The notes below the pieces were generated by a model. It saw only the letters and a program-made list of their open reading frames with translations, was not told the DNA's origin and did not search any database. From an uncultured Bacteroidales bacterium (lineage in GTDB: Bacteria; Bacteroidota; Bacteroidia; Bacteroidales; F082): DNA of 64,000 nt. Made by a program: the position numbers and the translations under genes. The DNA is taken from the NCBI GenBank assembly GCA_946408345.1, contig CAMJRR010000003.1:114219-178218 (forward strand), read 5' to 3'. Position 1 is the stretch's first letter, and the number at the start of each line of letters is the position of its first letter. Of this stretch, positions 19,119-27,291 are shown piece after piece.

Positions 19119-19205
19119 GATTTTGTCCCTATGATTTTTTCAACTCATCATTGATTTTCAATAAATTGACCAAAAACAGTGTCCGATTTTGTCCCTATGA
19201 TTTTT
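19119..19205. repeat. Pair of exact 21 bp direct repeats GATTTTGTCCCTATGATTTTT
   Basis: Copies at 19119-19139 and 19185-19205. Confidence 0.85.
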
Positions 19206-19216
19206 GCAATAAACGA

Positions 19217-19254
19217 CAAAAAAAATAAGGCCAACCACTTTCGCAGCTGGCCTT
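19217..19254 (-). terminator. Terminator of lgt
   Basis: Minus strand AAGGCCAGC...GTTGGCCTT followed by TATTTTTTTT. Confidence 0.75.
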
Positions 19255-19258
19255 TTCT

Positions 19259-20167
19259 TCATTTTTCCTCAACTTTCTTTCGATGCACAAAGCTCCAAAC
19301 AATCACCCCTATGCCGATGAGCACAAAGGGAACACTAAGCCACTGACCCATGTCGAAGGTCATGTTACGCTCGAAATCGACTTGGACGTTTTTCAGGAAC
19401 TCAATAAGGATGCGCGAGCCGAAGATGATGACGAGGAAAGTGCCGAACATCAGGCCGGGCTGCTTGTGGCCGAGGTCGCGCTTGTAGTACATCCACAGGA
19501 GAATGCCCATCGCCACAAGGCAGAAGAAAGCCTCGTAAAGACCCGTCGGGTGGCAGGGCAGCCACTCGCTTGGCGGACATGGCGCATCCCAAGCATTACA
19601 AGCCGTGTAGTTGTCGACCGTGCCACAGAACTGCTCCGCACCGCGCATGAAGACAAAGCCCCAAGGCAGTGAAGTCGGCGTGCCATAAATCTCGTGGTTC
19701 ATCACATTGCCCACGCGAATCAGTGCCCCGACGAGGCACACGGCAACAACGATGCGGTCGAGGATCCAGATATAATTGATTTTCTGAAGATTCTCCTTCT
19801 CCTTTTTCGACTTGTTATAATTGCGCACATAAAACCACAATCCAATCAAGATGCCGATGGCGCCGCCATGGCTGGCCAAACCGCCTTCCCACACCGCCAG
19901 CATCTTCAAGGGATGCGAGAGGTAATAATCCGGCTCATAGAACAGACAATGACCGAGACGAGCTCCCACAACAGTGAAAAGCAACATGTAAATCAGCAAC
20001 TTATCTAACGATTCGTCTGTCATTTTCTCCCTGCGATAGATACGACGCATGATGAAATAGCCGATGAAAAAGCCCAAAGCCCACAGCAAGCCGTACCAGC
20101 GAATCTGCAATGACCCCAAATGAATCAGGACAGGGTCGACGTTCCAAGTGATGTAGTTTAACAGCAT
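19259..20167 (-). CDS. lgt: Prolipoprotein diacylglyceryl transferase
   Basis: 302 aa; IRWYGLLWALGF, GGLASHGGAIGI, RVGNVMNHEIYGTPTSLPWGF. Confidence 0.95.
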   Translation of the reverse strand: MLLNYITWNVDPVLIHLGSLQIRWYGLLWALGFFIGYFIMRRIYRREKMTDESLDKLLIYMLLFTVVGARLGHCLFYEPDYYLSHPLKMLAVWEGGLASHGGAIGILIGLWFYVRNYNKSKKEKENLQKINYIWILDRIVVAVCLVGALIRVGNVMNHEIYGTPTSLPWGFVFMRGAEQFCGTVDNYTACNAWDAPCPPSEWLPCHPTGLYEAFFCLVAMGILLWMYYKRDLGHKQPGLMFGTFLVIIFGSRILIEFLKNVQVDFERNMTFDMGQWLSVPFVLIGIGVIVWSFVHRKKVEEK

Positions 20168-20184
20168 GATTTTGAAATTTTCGG

Positions 20185-20192
20185 CAAAAGTA
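20185..20192 (-). promoter_or_regulatory. -7 box TACTTTTG for lgt
   Basis: TAnnTTTG match 18 nt upstream of lgt ATG. Confidence 0.45.
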
Positions 20193-20198
20193 GGAATA

Positions 20199-20337
20199 TT
20201 TGTTGATTGTTGATTGTTTAATTGTTTAATTGTTGGCTACTGGCTATTGGTCTCTGGCTACTGGCAGCTTCAACGAAAAGAAAAACCTTACTTTTTCATT
20301 ATGCTGCCAGAAGCCAAAAGTCAGAAGCCAGCAGCAA
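20199..20337. repeat. Degenerate 7-8 nt tandem arrays, with two inverted 5x7 nt arms
   Basis: TTGTTGA/TTGTTTAA units, then TGGCTAC TGGCTAT TGGTCTC TGGCTAC TGGCAGC (20234-20268); GCTGCCA GAAGCCA AAAGTCA GAAGCCA GCAGCAA (20303-20337). Confidence 0.8.
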
Positions 20338-20395
20338 AAATAATTTCATCAAAATGTAACTTTTTCGCCAAATCTCCGTATTACTTTCGTAAAAG

Positions 20396-20896
20396 ATGGA
20401 CAGAAGTCAGTACAACCAGTGCGTGGAGCAATATGCCGACCGGCTTTTCCGCTTCGCGTTCTCGAGCCTCCGCAACCGCGAGCAGGCCGAGGACGTGGTG
20501 CAGGAGAGCTTTGCCCGCGTTTGGGAGAAAGTCAAGACGATAGATTTTGCGAAGGCGAAATCCTACCTCTTCACCACCGCCCACCATGCCATGATTGATG
20601 AAGTCCGTCAGCGACAACACTTTGTGAGCACCGAAGACTACGCGCCCACCGAAGAGAAAGCCAATGGAATCCCCTACCCTGACGTCAACGATATCCTGCA
20701 CAAGGCCTTAACCGACCTTCCCGAGGCACAACGCAACGCCTTGCTGCTGCGCGACTATGAGGGATACAGCTACCAGGAAATAGGCGACATCACGGGGATG
20801 AGTGAGTCACAAGTGAAGGTGAACATCTTCCGCGCCCGCACTGCATTGAAAAACAAACTGAAAAGCATCGACAACCTAATTGACATAGCGCCATGA
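20396..20896 (+). CDS. ECF-type RNA polymerase sigma-70 factor
   Basis: FAFSSLRNREQAEDVVQESFARVWEKV...YSYQEIGDITGMSESQVKVNIFRARTALKNKL. Confidence 0.9.
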   Translation: MDRSQYNQCVEQYADRLFRFAFSSLRNREQAEDVVQESFARVWEKVKTIDFAKAKSYLFTTAHHAMIDEVRQRQHFVSTEDYAPTEEKANGIPYPDVNDILHKALTDLPEAQRNALLLRDYEGYSYQEIGDITGMSESQVKVNIFRARTALKNKLKSIDNLIDIAP

Positions 20897-21777
20897 GTAC
20901 GAACATCACTACCGACAACTACGAGGCCTACCTCCTTGACTACATGGAAGGTAACCTCAGCCCCGACGAGGCAGAGCAGCTGAAAGCCTTCGTCGCGGCA
21001 CAAGGCTTGGATTGGAACGAGCTCACCGAGGAACTTCCACATCTGGAGGCACCTCAAATCGAGTTTGAGAACAAAGAGCGCTTAATGCAAAGGTCCCTGA
21101 GCTCGTCGAAGGGCCGCTCTAATGATAGCAAGCGCGTCGTGCCGCTCTATGTCAAGATTGCCTCGGTTGCCGCTGCCGCCGGACTGCTGCTCACCGTCTC
21201 GTTGTGGCCTGAAAAGTCGATGCCGAAAGTGGAGCCCATTGCCAGCCTCAAGCCCATTGAGGTTAGCAGCATCAGCACCAATGAGCCCTTTGTCTTGTTG
21301 CCTAGGCGGGCTACAGAAAGCATAGATCCCTTGCCACGCACAGGCATACGTGGGGATGACATGCTTTCTGAAGGACACCTAACTACAGGAAGGAAGCCGA
21401 CACCTTTGTTGGCCGAATTACCGACCAAAGCAGCCACTGCTTTACAAACCGAGCAGCCTTGGACCGACTTTAACGAGCCCGACTTCGACTTGTTGGCCTA
21501 TCGCATGGACAAAGAACTGGCAATGATGTCATTAGATGGAAACGTCTTTTACGATGATGCAAAGGACGAACGCGACCTCTCGCTCATCGGCAAAGGCATC
21601 TACCTCTTGACCGACGGTCGCTACGACAGTTTTGAAGACCTCATCTTTTCCGGTTTAACCACAGCAAAGAAAGAACTGAGCTTAGCCGCCACCGACATGG
21701 CTTTGGCCGCTTACAACAACGTCAGCGAACAATATGAGGAAGCCAAGGAACGGTGGGAGGAGAAACACGGGGAGTGA
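20893..21777 (+). CDS. Putative anti-sigma factor-like membrane protein
   Basis: Overlaps ECF gene by 4 nt; N-terminal YLLDYMEGNLSPDEAEQLKAFVAAQ; single TM (VKIASVAAAAGLLLTVSLWP). Confidence 0.65.
   Translation: MSTNITTDNYEAYLLDYMEGNLSPDEAEQLKAFVAAQGLDWNELTEELPHLEAPQIEFENKERLMQRSLSSSKGRSNDSKRVVPLYVKIASVAAAAGLLLTVSLWPEKSMPKVEPIASLKPIEVSSISTNEPFVLLPRRATESIDPLPRTGIRGDDMLSEGHLTTGRKPTPLLAELPTKAATALQTEQPWTDFNEPDFDLLAYRMDKELAMMSLDGNVFYDDAKDERDLSLIGKGIYLLTDGRYDSFEDLIFSGLTTAKKELSLAATDMALAAYNNVSEQYEEAKERWEEKHGE
21092..21115. repeat. 24 nt dispersed repeat GGTCCCTGAGCTCGTCGAAGGGCC inside CDS
   Basis: Near-identical to 33472-33495 (GGTCCCTGAGCCTGTCGAAGGGTC). Confidence 0.75.
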
Positions 21778-21800
21778 CCTTACCTCACATTCTTTCTCGT

Positions 21801-21859
21801 GCAGAATACACAGAAATCGCAGAACTATGAGAATATTCCCATGATTCTGCGATTTCTGC
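21801..21859. repeat. 9 nt-period inverted array between convergent genes
   Basis: cagaaatcgcagaa (21811-21824) is perfectly complementary to ttctgcgatttctg (21845-21858); 9 nt units GCAGAATAC ACAGAAATC GCAGAACTA. Confidence 0.8.
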
Positions 21860-21883
21860 GTGCAATAATATCAGCGTGCAAAA

Positions 21884-23851
21884 TCAGAAATTGATGCTGA
21901 ACCCGAAGTTCGCCGTATGGCAGGTCGGCGCATGAGCCTCATCGAAAGTGGGCAGCAGGTTGTATTGGGCAAAGAAGCCTAGGTTATTGCCTCCAATACG
22001 CAATGTGGCATCCAGCTTGAATGGATTCACATAATAGTCGCTATGCACCTTGTTCACGTCTCCGCTTCGGAACACGATTTTGGTCCAAGTGTCGACACGC
22101 AAGCCACCTGTGACGCCAGCGGCAATATAGAATCGGCGGGTAGGACGCACTTCTATCATCAAAGGAGCCTGGACATACAACACACCGAGTTTACTTCTCT
22201 TCACGACAGACACTGCAGGGTCAATACACTCAACTTCAAGATGATTCTCACCCTTGGTCAGACGTACCGGGTTGTTGAAACTATAGTTGTTCCATCCCAA
22301 ACCAATACCCGTATAAAGACCAGCCGTATGACGACGGTCGAAAGCAATGCCCACATCGGCAATATTGAAATTGAACACCCAACTTCTCATGGGACGCAAC
22401 TCCAAATCATTATTACCCGTTGAGTTAGAGCCCATCAACATATTCAAGCCTGCTTCAAAGCCGTTCCAGTTGGCATCGTAAAGGAGGTTCTTTTTTACGG
22501 GACGCTTGTCTTTAGGTTTGTCTACCTTTGACGATGATGTTTCCCCGAAATTCGATTCAGCGACATTCAAACCATCGACTCTCAAGTCACCACTTCCCAG
22601 CACTGTGGCTTGCAACACGTTGCATCTGCCCTGAAGGATGATGTCACCCGAACCATTCAAGACAACATGGACGGTATCGTAATCCAACTTCATAACCATA
22701 TCACCAGAGCCACTATTATAAATATTGAGGTAGTCACCTTTTATAGTACCCTTACTGACGACATCAGCCGACGAAAGCAATTGGATATTCTCGAGTTGGG
22801 AGACTTCAACTTCATAGTCGTCCGAGCTCGAAAGGAGAAGCAGTTCCGACTCCAGTCGATAGTCGGAGACCTCCTTACCCTCTTTCTTCAACGAAAAATG
22901 GCCTGGGGTCTGGCTGATAACGACATCGCCCGAACCCGTTACCCGAATAATGCGAACTGGGGAATCATCTTTTTTCGCAGGACGAGAGTTATTCGGCATA
23001 TCATATTTTTTTTCAAACTCTGCGCCCCACTGTTCCATCTTTCGGCCCCATTCTTCCATATCGGCACCCCATTGTTCCATGTCTTGCTCAAACTTTTCCC
23101 AGTCTACCGAATCGGAAAGTTGTTGGAGGTTTACCCCAAGTTCGCGCATCAGTTCTTTAAATTGAAGCGTATCAAGAGGCTCATAACCTGCTTTGACGTT
23201 GAAAGAAGAGTCCCAAGAACGGTTCGACTCGGCCTCGAAGAAAGGAGCGGCGTTATTAACCAACCCATTCAGGAAATTCCGTTTAGAATCGGTAAGTTCA
23301 TCATCGATATTAATAGCCATGTTCCACTTATCGCCACTTTTCTCGACCAACACCATATAATTCAGGTTACTTGCATTCACTTTACCCAAACTCTTCACCT
23401 CGCTGCAAAAGACGTTACAGTCGCCGAGAAGAATCACATCGCCAGTCCCGCATGACCGGACATAGATGTTGTTATAGCCGACCTCAAGGCTTAATACGCC
23501 AGTACCCGTTTTGTTGATGGAAAGATTCTCACCTTTCAACTGACCCTTTGATCTGACTCCCGCCGTACCCAAAACCTTCAAATAAGCCAGATTTTGAAGA
23601 GTTAACTCACGAGCCCCCGTACCTTCAAGATACAAAACGCTATCTTCAACACGACACTTGGGATAGTGATGCCCATAATCATTAATCGTCAGTTTGTCAC
23701 CTTGTTTAAGCCACACACTGCCAGTGCCACTTACCACCAAAGTGTTGATTTTACTACCATCCCCATTGGGTGTAGGGATTGGTTTGTCTTGCGCCTTCAC
23801 GCTTCCGAAGGCCAGCAGCAGCATCGCTGCAAAAATCAATCGTTTTTTCAT
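21884..23851 (-). CDS. GIN-domain (DUF2807) putative adhesin-like exported protein
   Basis: 655 aa; repeated GSGDV/GSGDIILQGRCNVLQATVLGSGDLRVDGL motifs; C-terminal outer-membrane-like domain. Confidence 0.8.
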   Translation of the reverse strand: MKKRLIFAAMLLLAFGSVKAQDKPIPTPNGDGSKINTLVVSGTGSVWLKQGDKLTINDYGHHYPKCRVEDSVLYLEGTGARELTLQNLAYLKVLGTAGVRSKGQLKGENLSINKTGTGVLSLEVGYNNIYVRSCGTGDVILLGDCNVFCSEVKSLGKVNASNLNYMVLVEKSGDKWNMAINIDDELTDSKRNFLNGLVNNAAPFFEAESNRSWDSSFNVKAGYEPLDTLQFKELMRELGVNLQQLSDSVDWEKFEQDMEQWGADMEEWGRKMEQWGAEFEKKYDMPNNSRPAKKDDSPVRIIRVTGSGDVVISQTPGHFSLKKEGKEVSDYRLESELLLLSSSDDYEVEVSQLENIQLLSSADVVSKGTIKGDYLNIYNSGSGDMVMKLDYDTVHVVLNGSGDIILQGRCNVLQATVLGSGDLRVDGLNVAESNFGETSSSKVDKPKDKRPVKKNLLYDANWNGFEAGLNMLMGSNSTGNNDLELRPMRSWVFNFNIADVGIAFDRRHTAGLYTGIGLGWNNYSFNNPVRLTKGENHLEVECIDPAVSVVKRSKLGVLYVQAPLMIEVRPTRRFYIAAGVTGGLRVDTWTKIVFRSGDVNKVHSDYYVNPFKLDATLRIGGNNLGFFAQYNLLPTFDEAHAPTCHTANFGFSINF

Positions 23852-23895
23852 TTTGTTGAAGTTTAAGTTGTTGTTCGTATTACAAATTATTGACT

Positions 23896-23972
23896 CAAGA
23901 CTGGGGACTTGGGACTTAAGACTTGATACTTTGTCCTCTGTCCGTTGTCCTTTGTCTTCTTTCCTCTGTCAA
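23896..23972. repeat. Array of 11 degenerate heptamers in perfect register
   Basis: CAAGACT GGGGACT TGGGACT TAAGACT TGATACT TTGTCCT CTGTCCG TTGTCCT TTGTCTT CTTTCCT CTGTCAA. Confidence 0.85.
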
Positions 23973-24011
23973 CATCAGTAATACGGAGAAAGGGGGGAAA
24001 AGTTACAACCC

Positions 24012-26288
24012 TCACTCAAAAAAAGCAAAAAAATAGCATTTGCGCTCGGCGGTGAGGGTGTCGCCTTCGGCCAGTTCCAACTTCACATACACCTTCTTCA
24101 AGTCGGCCTTGCGCAAACATTCACTTAAACCTTCCACGACGAATTTACGATTCTCGTTGGCCTCCAACCGCACCTTCATTTTTTGCTCAAACAGCGGGCT
24201 GTCTTCAAGGTCGCACACCGCGACGGACAGCGTGCCATCAATGTTGCGAAGTAGGTCGGAAGTGACAAAAACTCCATAGTCTTTCTTGTCGAGACTTAAA
24301 AGCACCGGGGCATAGAGGGTCTTCAGTCTTTCGTGGAACACTTTGGGGTTGCCGTAATAGTCGATGGACGACCAGGAAGTCACGGGCCAAGCGTCGTTGA
24401 GCTGCCAATAGAGCGTGCCCATGTTGTAGGGCTTCGCCGTGCGGTGCGCCTCAGTCGCGACTTCCATACCGTAGGCTTGCGAAAGTTGGCTTAAATGCAC
24501 GTATTCTTCAAAGTCTTTCGGCTGAATGTTAGGGTAATAACGTTGGATGAAATCGTCGATTTGTCGGGTGCCACGGGCGTGTTTTTGGTGTGCTGCAATC
24601 ACCTCGGCATCCTTGCTCAACGCCTCGCCTTCTGCTATCTTCAGCAAAGTCGAATAATCGGGATAGCTTTGGTAGCCGTACTCGCTGTTGAAACGGCCCA
24701 CCTTCTCGCGGTACATCTCATAAGGCTGCTCGCCCCACCAAACGCCCCAATAATGAACATCGCCTTCGGTCAGACTCTCGGGGCGGCCCCAGCCTTTCGA
24801 GGGCGAGCTGGGCCAATAAGGTCGCGTGCCGTCAAATTTCGCAACAGCTTGAGGCAGAATATTTTCAAACAATCGGTCATAGCCGGCTTTGATGGCTTTG
24901 TCGTCTTCTTCGCTCCAACCCAATGACTGCTGCCAGCCCCAGTTGTAGTAGCCCTCCGAAATCTCGTTGCCGCCACACCACAAGGCCAACGACGGATGCG
25001 AAGCCAAACGTTTCACCTGCTCCTCCGCCTCGATTCGGGCGTTTTCGAGGAAAGCCTCGTCGTAGGGATACATCGTTCCTGCATACATGAAGTCCTCCCA
25101 AACCAAGATGCCATATTTGTCGCAAAGCGTGAAAAAGTCGTCAGAGGGATAAATGCCGCCGCCCCACACTCGCAACATATTGAAATGAGCGTCTTTGGCT
25201 TGCTCCAAGAGTTGAATCGTATGATCAACATCATTCCAGGTCTCAATCATCTCCTCCGGAATGTAGTTCGCGCCTTTGGCATAGAATGGCACACCGTTCA
25301 CCTTAAAATAGAACGCCCGCCCGATGCTGTCGGGTTCATCCACCATCTCGAAGGTTTTAATACCAGACCTTATTTTCTTGAAATCCAAAACCTTATCCCC
25401 GTCTTTTAGAAGAACATCAAAGACATAAAGCGGTTGTTCGCCCATCTCGTTGGGCCACCACAATTCTGGATTTAAGATTTCAAATTTAAAGATTTCAGAT
25501 TGGAAGCCCCTATCCAAATGAACATTTTTCTCACTGCTTCTCTCACCATTGACATAGATTTCCGCCACGTAATTTCCTTCAGCCTTGCTTTCCACATCAA
25601 GGCATAAACGCATCGTAGCCTTCTCGCTATCAAGGTTTTCTGTGACAATATATGCATTTTGCAATTTCGCATCCGACCAACCGATCAATTCCACCCGTTT
25701 CCAAATGCCCACATTCTTGTACTTCGGTGCCCAGTCCCAGCCATGCTGGTAAGGTGCTTTGCGCGAAACGGCATATTTCTCGGGCAATCGAGGCTGATGT
25801 TGCTCATACAAAGCCAGTTGTGTGCTGTCATAACGAAGGAAATGCACTTCCAAAAGGTTGTCTTTCTTTTTCAGCAAGTCTTTCACATCGTGTTTCCAAA
25901 CGCGGAATTGGTTGTCAGCAAAGAAGAGTTTTTCGCCGTTCAATTTCACTTCGGCGTATGTATCGATGCCATCAAATTCCAATTCAACCACTTGTTTTTC
26001 AAGCAAATCCTTGCTCGCATCGAAATGCAAGGTGTAATTCCAAGGATGGTCTGAAATCCAGAGCAATTGGTTTTCCACCGTGCCGAGATAAGGATGGAGA
26101 ATCAGGCCGTTGTCATAAAGGCTCTGCTGCACCACAGAGGGCACATCGATCTGCATATTAATATCTAAGGTGTCGCCCGTGAGCGTCCAGCCTTGGTTGA
26201 GGAGTTGCACAACGACGTTTTGCTTTTCAACTTGTTGACACGCTGTAAAAGCGATTATCAGGAGAATTAAAGGAAGTAGTTTTTTCAT
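24012..26288 (-). CDS. Glycoside hydrolase family 2, beta-mannosidase
   Basis: NMLRVWGGGIYPSDDFFTLCDKYGILVWEDFMYAGTMYP, LWCGGNEISEGYYNWGWQ, FNSEYGYQSYPDYSTL; lipobox IAFTACQQ. Confidence 0.92.
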   Translation of the reverse strand: MKKLLPLILLIIAFTACQQVEKQNVVVQLLNQGWTLTGDTLDINMQIDVPSVVQQSLYDNGLILHPYLGTVENQLLWISDHPWNYTLHFDASKDLLEKQVVELEFDGIDTYAEVKLNGEKLFFADNQFRVWKHDVKDLLKKKDNLLEVHFLRYDSTQLALYEQHQPRLPEKYAVSRKAPYQHGWDWAPKYKNVGIWKRVELIGWSDAKLQNAYIVTENLDSEKATMRLCLDVESKAEGNYVAEIYVNGERSSEKNVHLDRGFQSEIFKFEILNPELWWPNEMGEQPLYVFDVLLKDGDKVLDFKKIRSGIKTFEMVDEPDSIGRAFYFKVNGVPFYAKGANYIPEEMIETWNDVDHTIQLLEQAKDAHFNMLRVWGGGIYPSDDFFTLCDKYGILVWEDFMYAGTMYPYDEAFLENARIEAEEQVKRLASHPSLALWCGGNEISEGYYNWGWQQSLGWSEEDDKAIKAGYDRLFENILPQAVAKFDGTRPYWPSSPSKGWGRPESLTEGDVHYWGVWWGEQPYEMYREKVGRFNSEYGYQSYPDYSTLLKIAEGEALSKDAEVIAAHQKHARGTRQIDDFIQRYYPNIQPKDFEEYVHLSQLSQAYGMEVATEAHRTAKPYNMGTLYWQLNDAWPVTSWSSIDYYGNPKVFHERLKTLYAPVLLSLDKKDYGVFVTSDLLRNIDGTLSVAVCDLEDSPLFEQKMKVRLEANENRKFVVEGLSECLRKADLKKVYVKLELAEGDTLTAERKCYFFAFFE
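25470..25503. repeat. AT-rich 7-8 nt word array lying in-frame inside the beta-mannosidase CDS
   Basis: ATTTAAG ATTTCAA ATTTAAAG ATTTCAG ATTGG; similar words to intergenic arrays at 2.3 and 2.8 kb. Confidence 0.6.
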
Positions 26289-26302
26289 TTTGAGTTTTTT
26301 TG

Positions 26303-26400
26303 GCACGCAGAAATCGCTGAATTTTATGAACCTACCGGACGCCTATTATTGGTCGCTTCGCGCTTCTGCGTATTCTGCGTATTCTGCGTATTCTGCGTGA
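26303..26400. repeat. 9 nt tandem repeat (TTCTGCGTA)x4 with opposed CACGCAGAAATCGC arm
   Basis: 26364-26399 is four 9-mers; 26304-26320 is the inverted-type word. Confidence 0.8.
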
Positions 26401-26424
26401 GATAAATATTCCTGCGTGAGACAA

Positions 26425-27159
26425 TCAAAACGGATTCAATATCTTTTCCATCTCGTAAATCAAGTCCTTGTTCGACTCGGTCCAAACCATAGTGGCACCC
26501 GTGTTGTCCTTCTGGTTCGGATAGAGTTTCTCATTAAAGCGCGGCACCCAATGCGCCAGCGAGGCGTGGCAATGCACCGCGCCCGTCATGTCAAGAATCT
26601 CCTTCACGTTGCCGAGGTTAATGCCGCCACCTGGCATGATGCCGATTTTGTCGCCATAGCGCAACTGCATCTCTGCAATCATCGGAACACCTTCAAGGGC
26701 CGTAGGCTTGCCACCCGAGGTCAGGAGTTTATCGAAGCCGAGTTCAATCAATTGTTCAACCGCCTCGAATGGCTTCACGCAGGCATCGATGGCGCGATGG
26801 AAGGTGAACTTCAGTCCCTCGCCTGCCCCCATCAAGGCCTTAATGGTCTCCACATCGAGTTCACCCTTGTCGTTCAAGGCACCGATGACCACGCCCTCGA
26901 AACCGAGTTTCTTGCAGAGCATGATGTCTGTCTTCATCATCTCGACTTCTTCCTCATCGTAGATGTAGTTGCCAGGTCGCGGACGGATGAGTACCCGCAT
27001 CGGGATAAACGAAATATCGATGGCCTTGGCCAAGGTGCCGAAAGAGGGCGTCACGCCACCCACTTCGAGGCATTCGCACAACTCCACGCACTGGGCGCAG
27101 CCGTCCATCGCGTTCTGCAACGACTTGATGCCGTTGGCACAGATTTCTAATCGTATCAT
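26425..27159 (-). CDS. cutC: Copper homeostasis protein CutC
   Basis: MIRLEICANGIKSLQNAMDGCAQCVELCECLEVGGVTPS...VLIRPRPGNYIYDEEEVEMM...LTSGGKPTALEG. Confidence 0.93.
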   Translation of the reverse strand: MIRLEICANGIKSLQNAMDGCAQCVELCECLEVGGVTPSFGTLAKAIDISFIPMRVLIRPRPGNYIYDEEEVEMMKTDIMLCKKLGFEGVVIGALNDKGELDVETIKALMGAGEGLKFTFHRAIDACVKPFEAVEQLIELGFDKLLTSGGKPTALEGVPMIAEMQLRYGDKIGIMPGGGINLGNVKEILDMTGAVHCHASLAHWVPRFNEKLYPNQKDNTGATMVWTESNKDLIYEMEKILNPF

Positions 27160-27178
27160 AGTTTTAGAATTTTGGGGG

Positions 27179-27186
27179 CAAAGATA
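27179..27186 (-). promoter_or_regulatory. -7 box TATCTTTG for cutC
   Basis: TAnnTTTG match 20 nt upstream of cutC ATG. Confidence 0.45.
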
Positions 27187-27230
27187 TTGAAATTGTTGAA
27201 GTGTTGATTGTTGAATTGTTGAATTGTTGG
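27187..27230. repeat. Degenerate (A)TTGTTGA 7-8 nt array between divergent promoters
   Basis: ATTGTTGA AGTGTTGA TTGTTGA ATTGTTGA ATTGTTGG. Confidence 0.75.
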
Positions 27231-27261
27231 TGGAAAAGGACGCAAATTGTGAAAAAAACAC

Positions 27262-27269
27262 TATTTTTG
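27262..27269 (+). promoter_or_regulatory. -7 box TATTTTTG for zeta toxin-antitoxin operon
   Basis: TAnnTTTG match ~23 nt upstream of ATG 27292. Confidence 0.45.
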
Positions 27270-27291
27270 CGCAACATAAAGACAGAAAACC

